Source: Desulfomonile tiedjei (lineage in GTDB: Bacteria > Desulfobacterota > Desulfomonilia > Desulfomonilales > Desulfomonilaceae). Taken from it: DNA of 8,117 bases. This document shows, in pieces, positions 1-4,638 of the stretch. Made by a program: the position numbers and the translations under genes. How positions within the stretch are numbered: the stretch's first letter is position 1; each line of letters begins with the position of its first letter. The notes under the pieces were generated by a model. That model saw nothing but the letters and a program-made list of their open reading frames with translations. It made no database searches and was not told where the DNA came from. The stretch spans positions 1 to 8,117 of the forward strand of contig DYRE01000056.1 in NCBI GenBank assembly GCA_020718965.1, given 5' to 3'.

Positions 1-362
1 GAGGTAAGGTTTACGGAGGCCTCGATGGATATCGCTTTGTTCACTTTAATTTTTGGAATTAATGTTGAACGGTTGTCAACAAGGTTCATGTCACAACCAA
101 AATTGTTTTGGCCAGCCATTACTCCAAAATTGTTCGCCATTCTGTTGCCGGTTCCGGTGGTTGGGAAAACGGACAGATGGTTTAAACCCAAATTCACCTG
201 GTTCGCGTTCATCGGACCGAAAATGTCATTTTGTCCTGTTCTGGTCCAGTAACGATAGCGCCATTCCCAATCGCCCTTCATGGAATATTCCCAGGCGAAT
301 GCCGGCGCGGTTGCGCAAATTGCCAGTAAGGCAATTAAGCCAATAAATCCAAACCGTTTCAT
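1..362 (-). CDS. Porin-like outer-membrane protein, N-terminal part (runs off the left edge)
   Basis: The minus-strand frame opens with ATG at 362 and stays open for 120 codons to the window edge, so only the N-terminus is present. A strong Shine-Dalgarno (GGGAGGAAAG) lies directly upstream of this ATG and decides the start. The protein begins with a classic signal peptide: MKR, a hydrophobic core (about residues 5-19) and a probable AFA|WEY cleavage near residue 23. The mature part is rich in aromatic, Asn and Gly residues (WEWRYRYWTRTGQND), a composition and alternation typical of outer-membrane beta-barrels. From this I infer a secreted outer-membrane porin or porin-like protein; the substrate is unknown. 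It has its own long upstream region with a repeat array that looks like a response-regulator operator. A surface or periplasmic non-barrel protein is possible, as most of the barrel is not visible. Confidence 0.72.
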   Translation of the reverse strand, partial: MKRFGFIGLIALLAICATAPAFAWEYSMKGDWEWRYRYWTRTGQNDIFGPMNANQVNLGLNHLSVFPTTGTGNRMANNFGVMAGQNNFGCDMNLVDNRSTLIPKIKVNKAISIEASVNLT

Positions 363-515
363 CTTTCCTCCCATTTAAAAACCAAATTTTGGGCATCCCA
401 AATCAATAGAAGCTTCCAACTCGGCCAAGCCGGAGACTTCGGTTGTTTACGCCCAAAGACGTTGTTTAGGATCCCCACCGTTAAACAGAGATATCGGTGA
501 TCAAATTGTCTCTAT

Positions 516-581
516 GAAATGTTAGCAGTTGATTAGCGAAATGTTAGAAAATGATTAGGAAAATGTTAGAATTTGGTTAGG
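516..581 (-). promoter_or_regulatory. Six 11-bp-phased direct repeats, Pho-box-like operator candidate
   Basis: TTAG occurs at 522, 533, 544, 555, 566 and 577, each exactly 11 bp after the last. The array is also three 22-bp units (516-537, 538-559, 560-581) in which an ATGTTAG heptamer alternates with TGATTAG or TGGTTAG, separated by 4-bp mostly AT-rich spacers. Read on the minus strand, towards the porin-like gene, the heptamers are CTAACAT, CTAATCA and CTAACCA. Direct heptamers with 4-bp spacers at one-helical-turn pitch are the known layout of PhoB/OmpR-family sites (the E. coli Pho box is CTGTCAT-N4 repeated). Two repeats would hold one dimer, so this array could hold three. The regulator and the phosphate link are inference. 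A simple tandem minisatellite is the alternative. Confidence 0.55.
516..581. repeat. Tandem repeat, 3 x 22 bp with internal 11-bp period
   Basis: Three adjacent 22-bp units are imperfect copies of one another. Units 1 and 2 share the first ten bases (GAAATGTTAG) and differ mainly in the spacer. Unit 3 begins AAAATGTTAG and ends GGTTAGG instead of GATTAGG. The repetition is strict in phase, with no insertions or deletions, while spacer bases vary. That pattern fits selection on spaced sites better than recent slippage. Confidence 0.8.
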
Positions 582-590
582 AAGTTTGAT

Positions 591-634
591 TGCCGTTTTT
601 AGCAGAATCAGCATAAATGCCTTTCCTTGTGGAC
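591..634 (+). pseudogene. Remnant of a DUF433/DUF5615 toxin-antitoxin junction
   Basis: These 44 bases match 1926-1969 with three mismatches (598, 601, 621) and no gaps. Read in the same frame as the intact locus they give LPFLAESA-stop followed at once by ATG (617) and MPFLVD. The intact copy gives MPLLAESA-stop and MRFLVD. So the scrap carries the last codons of an antitoxin and the first codons of a PIN-like toxin. The similarity stops at both ends; after MPFLVD the frame runs on without homology antisense into the neighbouring gene and ends at 736. One of the three differences is synonymous and the other two change a residue (F/L and P/R). It is either the leftover of a second, destroyed module or the mark of a recombination event. 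Confidence 0.7.
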
Positions 635-662
635 AACTACTTATACAAATTATCTGATAAGC

Positions 663-1193
663 TCACTCTGATTCGTCCAGAAGCGTCTTTCGCACGAGTA
701 GAAACTCTTGCACGTAGCTTTCATCAAAGTCCCTGACAATTTCTTCGCAGCAACTCTCGAGCTTTTCTGGCGGTCCCATCTTAATTTGATGCTGAAAGAC
801 CGAGCACAATCCATTGAGGAGATCTGATATCATCTCCGCTTCACTCTCATCTAGCCCCTCAGATAAATCCCCCTTGAGCGATGGGAACAGACCCGCAATA
901 ATATATGAAATGGTATAGCCGACGCTGTTGTCAACTAAACCGATTACGCTAATCCAGTAATGAGCTTCGTGATCTGCAATTGTTACTCCTTCCAGAGATT
1001 TCAGATATTTTTTCAGGTAACCCTCTATTTTCTTTTTAGCGGCGCTTTTCCCCGACACGCTCAATTTTATTCTAACCGAAGTCGGGAGTTCCGAAGGCTC
1101 GGTCAAAATTGGAAACGGCAACAGGTCGTCCACAGACTCCCGAGGTGATATTTTGTCAACACGCTTGCCGATAAGTCGATCACGTTTTTTCAT
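663..1193 (-). CDS. Hypothetical protein, 176 aa, family not recognised
   Basis: I chose ATG at 1193 because AGGGG (about 1199-1203) sits at normal distance; an in-frame TTG at 1214 would add seven residues. The protein starts MKKRDRLIGKRVDK, is strongly charged, and has no signal peptide. A Lys-rich segment (KSAAKKKIEGYLKKYLKSLEG, roughly residues 49-69) is followed by HEAHYWISVIGLVDNS and a moderately hydrophobic stretch (VGYTISYIIAGLFPSL). The C-terminal half is acidic and probably helical, with a Cys pair (SCCEEIVRDFDES). I see no known catalytic motif and cannot assign a function. A cytoplasmic helical protein is the most that can be said. It stands alone in a gene-poor region between the two copies of a 44-bp direct repeat, which suggests an acquired orphan gene. 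Confidence 0.7.
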   Translation of the reverse strand: MKKRDRLIGKRVDKISPRESVDDLLPFPILTEPSELPTSVRIKLSVSGKSAAKKKIEGYLKKYLKSLEGVTIADHEAHYWISVIGLVDNSVGYTISYIIAGLFPSLKGDLSEGLDESEAEMISDLLNGLCSVFQHQIKMGPPEKLESCCEEIVRDFDESYVQEFLLVRKTLLDESE

Positions 1194-1223
1194 CGTTTCC
1201 CCTTGAACAGACAAAACTCATAA

Positions 1224-1238
1224 TCTTAATGTTTAAGA
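1224..1238. promoter_or_regulatory. Palindrome upstream of the orphan gene
   Basis: TCTTAA-TGT-TTAAGA is a perfect 6-bp inverted repeat with a 3-bp centre, 31-45 bp upstream of the preferred ATG at 1193. The position would suit a small operator overlapping the promoter, but the sequence is AT-rich and could be chance. Confidence 0.25.
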
Positions 1239-1534
1239 AAGTAATCGCATTTTGGTGTAACTGTTTCAACTGTAATCTCGATTATTATTCCTGCGCCTCT
1301 AACAATTATATCAAAAATCCAGGCTGGATTCCCAGCTTTCATGTACCTGAGATTATGCGTCAACTATTCTTTTTCCCATCATGCCATCCAGGATCTTCAT
1401 TAAATTGCGCTTCGCCTTATGTTTTACGCCCGTGGAGATGGCCAGGAAGAAACAACCTTTTTGCAAAATTCGGGGTCCAAAAACCACACAGATTAACCCT
1501 AACAAAAACACCCGGTGAATTTTGGTGATGCTAG

Positions 1535-1563
1535 TTGACAGGGTCACTGCGTGGAGATATGCT
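1535..1563 (+). promoter_or_regulatory. Sigma70-type promoter candidate for the DUF433/DUF5615 module
   Basis: A perfect -35 box TTGACA (1535-1540) is followed after exactly 17 bp by TATGCT (1558-1563), four of six matches to TATAAT. Expected transcription start is near 1569-1570, giving a leader of about 135 nt before the antitoxin start at 1703. It is the best promoter upstream of the toxin-antitoxin pair. It also places the start almost on an ATG at 1569. Confidence 0.5.
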
Positions 1564-1568
1564 CCAAC

Positions 1569-1619
1569 ATGGCTGAAATTAAAGTATTTTCGGCCAACGG
1601 GTTTGAATCGGTTCATTGA
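1569..1619 (+). pseudogene. Short frame resembling the start of a ModA-like binding protein
   Basis: ATG at 1569 opens a 16-codon frame reading MAEIKVFSANGFESVH before a TGA. To my eye this resembles the opening of cytosolic-start molybdate/substrate-binding domain proteins (MAEIKVLSA-type). No continuation is visible in any frame downstream. It could be a truncated remnant, a short leader peptide transcribed without a leader, or coincidence. Confidence 0.2.
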
Positions 1620-1702
1620 GCGGACCGATAACACACCATTTAAAATTCAAAACTGTCCCTAGAAGACGCTGTGGTTGCTCAATACCAATAGGAGACAAAG
1701 CG

Positions 1703-1951
1703 ATGACAGAGCGAGAGCTACTCGAACGAATTGTGTTGAATCCCAAAGTGATGATGGGAAAACCGGTGATAAAGGGAACGCGTCTGACGGTAGAATATAT
1801 ACTGAATTTGCTAGCTCACGGCGCTACAACTGCGGAGATTCTTGAAGAATACAAAGGACTCGTTCAGGAAGATATTCAGGCATGTCTGCTGTTTGCGACA
1901 AACTCTTTGGCAAGCACGTCTTTCATGCCGTTGTTGGCAGAATCAGCATAA
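1703..1951 (+). CDS. DUF433-family antitoxin, 82 aa
   Basis: ATG at 1703 is chosen because AGGAGA (1690-1695) lies about 8 bp upstream; an upstream in-frame TTG at 1616 has no such site. The core MGKPVIKGTRLTVEYILNLLAHG (residues 18-40) and the following TTAEILEEYKGLVQEDIQACLLFA (42-65) are the recognisable DUF433 signature: GKPxIKGTR, then a helix-turn-helix-like region. Members are small DNA-binding-like proteins commonly paired with DUF5615 PIN-like proteins, and are thought to act as the antitoxin and autorepressor of a type II (VapBC-like) module. Its stop TAA abuts the toxin ATG (TAAATG), so translation is probably coupled. The antitoxin role follows from family and context and is not tested here. 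Confidence 0.88.
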   Translation: MTERELLERIVLNPKVMMGKPVIKGTRLTVEYILNLLAHGATTAEILEEYKGLVQEDIQACLLFATNSLASTSFMPLLAESA

Positions 1952-2308
1952 ATGCGTTTCCTTGTGGACGAATGCGCAGGACCGGCGGTGGCAAAGTGGT
2001 TGCGTGATCAAGGGCATCAAGTCTTCTCGGTTTATGAGGAAGAGAGGGGTATGGATGACGACGACATAGTCCAGAAAGCATTTTTTGAGAATCGGATTTT
2101 GATCACGAACGACAAGGACTTTGGAGAGAAAATTTTCCGAGAGCGATGCCACCACAAAGGCGTTATTTTTCTTCGCCTTAGAGATGAACGCGGCACGAAT
2201 AAGATTGCCTCCCTCCGACGCCTTTTTAAAGGTTATTCAAATCATTTGGAAGATCGATTTGTGGTTGTTACAGAGAGCCAGGTTCGTTTCGCTAAATTCT
2301 CCGACTAA
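1952..2308 (+). CDS. DUF5615 PIN-like toxin (VapC-like), 118 aa
   Basis: The protein opens with MRFLVDECAGPAVAKWLRDQGH, the standard DUF5615 (Mut7-C/PIN-like) N-terminus with acidic D6 and E7. An acidic cluster follows (D35-D38, GMDDDDIV), then ILITNDKDFGEKIF (residues 49-62) with D54 and D56. These spaced acidic residues are the expected metal-binding set of PIN-fold nucleases, and 118 aa is normal family length. Family knowledge suggests a ribonuclease toxin held in check by the DUF433 partner immediately upstream. The start needs no choice: ATG directly follows the antitoxin stop with no intergenic base, and the ribosome site would lie within the antitoxin's end. The sequence looks intact. 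RNA target unknown. Confidence 0.87.
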   Translation: MRFLVDECAGPAVAKWLRDQGHQVFSVYEEERGMDDDDIVQKAFFENRILITNDKDFGEKIFRERCHHKGVIFLRLRDERGTNKIASLRRLFKGYSNHLEDRFVVVTESQVRFAKFSD

Positions 2309-2609
2309 AGCTGGACAGTCAAAACTTATTTGTCGGAATAGAAATACTTCAAGCAACAATGAAAGAGGCACTAGCCCTCATCAGACATCGTTTTGTCACC
2401 AGATGCGAAAGTTGAGTAGAAGTTAGCCAAATGGTAGGAATTGTTTATGACGTCAATCATGAAATGCAGGTTTGTAACAGGAACAGGACTTCTAAACACG
2501 GACCTGCCCTTCAAAATAGGCGAAAAACTATTGTGATCGTGAAAGGCCTTCCAATGCTTCAAGGTGACAACTGCGGCCAGTTTTCATCGTTGGGAGATTG
2601 AACTCACAA
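2309..2609. other. Gap between convergent toxin-antitoxin modules
   Basis: Some 300 bp separates the DUF5615 stop from the HEPN stop on the opposite strand. A minus-strand frame at 2371-2562 (63 codons) has no recognisable motif or clear ribosome site and I do not call it a gene. The only structure worth noting is a short hairpin with a T-run near the right end (2569-2584). Confidence 0.5.
2569..2584 (+). terminator. Weak intrinsic terminator candidate after the toxin gene
   Basis: AACTG-CGGC-CAGTT forms a 5-bp stem with a 4-base loop and runs into TTTT on the plus strand. The stem is short and the T-run brief, and it lies 260 bp past the toxin stop, so it is only a candidate for ending plus-strand transcription before the convergent HEPN gene. 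Confidence 0.25.
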
Positions 2610-3014
2610 TCACTCCATGGCCAGGGAGGGGTTTTCCTCTTCCGCTATTTCTGATAACAAAGCTCTAGCTGTCTCAATGGCCTCAGTGGCCTCTTCTTTG
2701 CTCGGCAGCCCCTCCGCCAACGAACCCGGCAAGGCGTCGGGGTAACGGGTAGGGATATAATAGATGTCAAGTTGGCTCAGCGCTTCCTTCAGATCAGCCA
2801 GGTATCCAGGTGGTAGAAGACCAAGGATATCAACAATCGAATGAGTCCGAGGTGGTGTTTTGCCTTGATCGGCAAGGATGCCTTTCAGGCATTTCTCAAC
2901 GCATTGCTGACAGTGGAAACATGCCTGATTGTAAATGCCTTCCCTTAATGCAAGGTCAGCCATCTGCAGGTCCTGACGACTGAAATGCAGCCATCGATCA
3001 CCGGACTCGTTCAT
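2610..3014 (-). CDS. HEPN-domain protein (partner of MNT nucleotidyltransferase), 134 aa
   Basis: The sequence follows the HEPN (PF05168-like) pattern: WLHFSRQDLQMADLALREG (about 8-26), YNQACFHCQQCVEKCLKGIL (28-47), the RTHSIVDIL segment (56-64) and YYIPTRYPD (85-93). HEPN proteins are all-alpha; several are RNases or toxins partnered with minimal nucleotidyltransferases. The RX4HXY motif of HepT-type RNases is not present, so nuclease activity is uncertain and this belongs to the YIPTRYPD-type branch. Cysteines at 32, 35, 38 and 42 lie along one helix, more than usual. The ATG at 3014 overlaps the nucleotidyltransferase by 17 bp, with AAGGGG about 10 bp upstream inside that gene, so the two are co-transcribed and probably translationally coupled. 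Confidence 0.86.
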   Translation of the reverse strand: MNESGDRWLHFSRQDLQMADLALREGIYNQACFHCQQCVEKCLKGILADQGKTPPRTHSIVDILGLLPPGYLADLKEALSQLDIYYIPTRYPDALPGSLAEGLPSKEEATEAIETARALLSEIAEEENPSLAME

Positions 3015-3372
3015 AAACGACTTTCCCCTTCGCTATGATTTCATCTTTGAAAAAAAGGCGTTCAGCGGACAACTGGTTGAATTCCTCTGGCGTATAAACC
3101 ATTACATCTATCCCGACCTTGGGCTGGAGCAACCGCCTAATCCTCCGCAGTCTTTGGAAAAAAGACAATTCAGTCTGTTCCACTACAACCATGTCAATGT
3201 CCGACCATTCATGAACAGGTCCAGTTGCCAGCGTGCCAAAAAGAATGACCTTCTCAGGGTTGCCATGTTCAGTCAAAAGCCGAACATACCGGGCGAGTTC
3301 CGCCTCCAGGATCTTCTTGCGCTCCAGTGGAGCAGATGAGGGCGACGCATGATCAGAGTTGTTTATGCCCAT
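2998..3372 (-). CDS. MNT-type minimal nucleotidyltransferase, 124 aa
   Basis: A polymerase-beta-superfamily fold is indicated by VILFGTLATGPVHEWSDIDMVVV (residues 42-64). This carries the G-[S/T] turn (G46-T47), the metal-binding pair D58-x-D60, and a third acid D89 in VGIDVMVY. The usual GS is GT here, a conservative change. Family knowledge: these small enzymes pair with HEPN proteins, and in MntA-HepT systems the nucleotidyltransferase inactivates the HEPN toxin by AMPylation. Here the nucleotidyltransferase is upstream and overlaps the HEPN gene, which fits an antitoxin-first module. The catalytic acids are intact, so activity is plausible; whether this pair is a toxin-antitoxin is inference. 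A weak GAAGG precedes ATG 3372. The first 15 residues are Ser/Pro-rich and poorly conserved in type, so a later start is possible. Confidence 0.88.
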   Translation of the reverse strand: MGINNSDHASPSSAPLERKKILEAELARYVRLLTEHGNPEKVILFGTLATGPVHEWSDIDMVVVEQTELSFFQRLRRIRRLLQPKVGIDVMVYTPEEFNQLSAERLFFKDEIIAKGKVVYERVR

Positions 3373-3602
3373 ACTAGCCTTCAGACTCTACTAATTGCTT
3401 CGCTATAAAGGGTGGTTCTTGGCCACATGAAACAATGTGTGAGTGAAAAATTGAATACTCTAAAATCGTTATAATCTCCACGTATATAGTATAGCCATTT
3501 TCTTATAAAGCTTCCATAATAAGAAATTGGTTTCTTAATTCCTGGCAGTCAACAAACTGCCCTGCTCCACAAAAACCGATATAATGCTAAGAGCGATGTA
3601 AA
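3373..3602. promoter_or_regulatory. Divergent promoter region between MNT/HEPN and the ycgN-hypB operon
   Basis: This AT-rich 230-bp region lies between divergent genes and must hold promoters for both. On the plus strand there are perfect TATAAT hexamers at 3470-3475 and 3580-3585, neither with a good -35. The second would give a leader of only about 11 nt before ATG 3603. On the minus strand TATACT (3488-3493) has a weak -35 (TGGAAG) 17 bp upstream. An inverted repeat lies at 3499-3526. Confidence 0.4.
3499..3526. promoter_or_regulatory. Inverted repeat, operator candidate in the divergent region
   Basis: TTTCTTAT (3499-3506) and ATAAGAAA (3519-3526) are perfect 8-bp inverted half-sites separated by 12 bp. 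A third near-copy, TTTCTTAA, lies at 3531-3538. The position just upstream of a minus-strand TATACT would suit a repressor or activator site, perhaps for the nucleotidyltransferase/HEPN genes. AT-richness makes chance possible. Confidence 0.35.
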
Positions 3603-3959
3603 ATGAATGATTCATTACTTGAAAGAGACAAATTGAGTGAAGAGGAATGGGAAAAGATATGCCGAAAATGCGCAAAATGCTGCTATGAAAAAATAGACAT
3701 CGGCAATGGGCAGATCATTTACACCGATGTGCCATGTGAGCATCTGGACACTAAAACCAGAATGTGCAAGATTTATGACAGGCGCCATGAGATTGAACCA
3801 GACTGCATAAAATTGACAGAAGATTTCATTCGTCAAATAAACTGGATGCCCAAGAGTTGCGCTTATGTAGAATATCTCAAACAGAAAGACCTTCTACAGA
3901 CAGTCAGGGCGATTGAAAGGCCAAAAAAAAGGAAACGGAGCGACACAAGGAGAAAATAA
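3603..3959 (+). CDS. YcgN/UPF0260-like Cys-rich protein, 118 aa
   Basis: The sequence EEEWEKICRKCAKCCYEKIDIGNGQIIYTDVPCEHLD matches the start of YcgN/UPF0260 proteins (related to YkgJ zinc/iron-binding-like proteins). Cysteines stand at 20, 23, 26, 27, 45, 55, 68 and 86, with the CxxCxxCC cluster and the later PDC, WMPKSCAY positions that the family conserves. The arrangement implies metal or Fe-S binding, though no biochemical role is established that I can name. E. coli YcgN is longer; this copy is short and ends in a very basic tail (KKRKRSDTRRK). There is only a weak AAGAG ribosome site before ATG 3603. The stop overlaps the hypB start (TAATG), so the two are coupled, hinting at a role in metal handling for hydrogenase maturation. 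Confidence 0.82.
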   Translation: MNDSLLERDKLSEEEWEKICRKCAKCCYEKIDIGNGQIIYTDVPCEHLDTKTRMCKIYDRRHEIEPDCIKLTEDFIRQINWMPKSCAYVEYLKQKDLLQTVRAIERPKKRKRSDTRRK

Positions 3960-4633
3960 TGTCCGTAAAGACAATTAACGTTAACAAAGATATTCTGGGA
4001 GTCAATGAATCTTTAGCTTTGAATCTACGGAAAGCGTTTGAAACCAATAAAACATTTGTAATAAATCTTATGGCGGCTCCAGGAGCGGGGAAAACATCCA
4101 CAATTCTAAGGTTGATTGAGGACCTGTCTGAAAAATTCAAAATTGGCGTCATAGAAGGCGACATAGCTTCTGACGTGGATTCCAGGAAAATTCAGGAAAA
4201 AAATATCGACGTCGTTCAAATAAACACGGATGGAGCATGCCACCTCGACGCGAACATGATTACGGCCGCTTGTTCGGGTCTTGGAATAGAGGGCAAGGAC
4301 CTTATCATAATAGAAAACGTGGGCAATCTGGTTTGTCCTGCGGAATTCAATCTCGGGGAAAACCTGAAAGTCATGATTCTCTCTGTTCCTGAAGGACATG
4401 ACAAACCGCTGAAGTACCCGTTGATGTTCACGGAATCCCAGGCATTGCTTATCAACAAGGTAGATTTAGCCCCGTACACGGACTTTGACATGGAACTGTT
4501 CCAGAAAACCGTCAAGGCAATGAATCCCTCGATAGAGATGTTCCCCGTGTCGGCAAAAACAGGTGAAGGATTTGGACAACTCACAGCGTGGATCGGTAAG
4601 CGGATCCAGGCGTTCAAAAACACACAGGATTGA
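3959..4633 (+). CDS. hypB: Hydrogenase nickel incorporation GTPase HypB, 224 aa
   Basis: HypB is a SIMIBI-class (G3E family) GTPase that works with HypA to insert nickel into [NiFe] hydrogenase. The motifs are in order: Walker A APGAGKT (residues 40-46), EGDIASDVDSRKI (66-78, switch-type GD...D), QINTDGACHLDA (87-98) and ENVGNLVCPAEFNLGE (119-134). After these come SVPEG (142-146) and the guanine-specificity NKVD (166-169). C94, H95 and C126 are the conserved G-domain metal site. The N-terminal CxxCGC motif and His-rich stretch found in some HypB are absent, so this is the short form of roughly 220 aa. ATG 3959 overlaps the ycgN-like stop by one base and the next gene follows after 5 bp. No hypA or other hyp gene is visible in the window. 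Confidence 0.95.
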   Translation: MSVKTINVNKDILGVNESLALNLRKAFETNKTFVINLMAAPGAGKTSTILRLIEDLSEKFKIGVIEGDIASDVDSRKIQEKNIDVVQINTDGACHLDANMITAACSGLGIEGKDLIIIENVGNLVCPAEFNLGENLKVMILSVPEGHDKPLKYPLMFTESQALLINKVDLAPYTDFDMELFQKTVKAMNPSIEMFPVSAKTGEGFGQLTAWIGKRIQAFKNTQD

Positions 4634-4638
4634 TCTCC

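Larger units (their letters stand above)
363..662. other. Regulatory intergenic stretch upstream of the porin-like gene
   Basis: This 300-bp gap lies between the porin-like start codon and the stop of the next minus-strand gene. It holds the porin gene's ribosome binding site, a small imperfect hairpin in the presumed leader (CCGGA-GAC-TTCGG, about 430-445), the 11-bp-phased TTAG repeat array (516-581) and a 44-bp toxin-antitoxin junction remnant (591-634). I see no convincing gene. On the minus strand GACAAT (505-510) lies 8 bp beyond the last heptamer and is a weak -10 candidate for the porin promoter. Confidence 0.6.
1194..1702. other. Gene-poor stretch between the orphan gene and the DUF433 antitoxin
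   Basis: About 500 bp without a convincing gene. Open frames exist on both strands (for example minus 1353-1634 and plus 1229-1528), but they lack good ribosome sites and have odd compositions rich in Cys, Phe or Trp, and I recognise none of them. What can be supported is a perfect 6-bp palindrome upstream of the orphan gene (1224-1238), a sigma70-like promoter on the plus strand (1535-1563), and a 16-codon frame at 1569-1619. The rest may be decayed coding sequence. Confidence 0.5.

Noticed and set aside
415..475. On the minus strand, GCGTAAAC, CCGAAG and CTCCGGC fragments in the porin leader recall parts of a cyclic-di-GMP-I riboswitch
   Set aside because: The order, spacing and second helix of that riboswitch are missing; only a small imperfect hairpin is present.
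1353..1634. 93-codon minus-strand frame
   Set aside because: No recognisable motif and no clear ribosome site, and it overlaps the promoter candidate for the plus-strand module; it lies in AT-rich, gene-poor sequence.
1616..1702. N-terminal extension of the DUF433 protein from a TTG codon
   Set aside because: The extension is not family-like and has no ribosome site, while ATG 1703 has AGGAGA at proper spacing.
2299..2338. TCCGAC/GTCGGA pairing after the DUF5615 stop as a terminator
   Set aside because: The loop is about 28 bases and no T-run follows.
2415..2438. TAG triplets near 2417, 2424 and 2435 that recall the upstream TTAG array
   Set aside because: Only one interval is 11 bp and flanking bases do not match the heptamers.
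2371..2562. 63-codon minus-strand frame between the convergent modules
   Set aside because: Unremarkable composition, no motif and no supported start; treated as chance.
3543..3560. TGGCAG...CTGC resembling a sigma54 promoter before the ycgN-like gene
   Set aside because: The GG and GC dinucleotides are 13 bases apart instead of the required 10.
4216..4623. Long minus-strand frames across hypB
   Set aside because: They are antisense to a gene with complete HypB motifs and show no motifs of their own.
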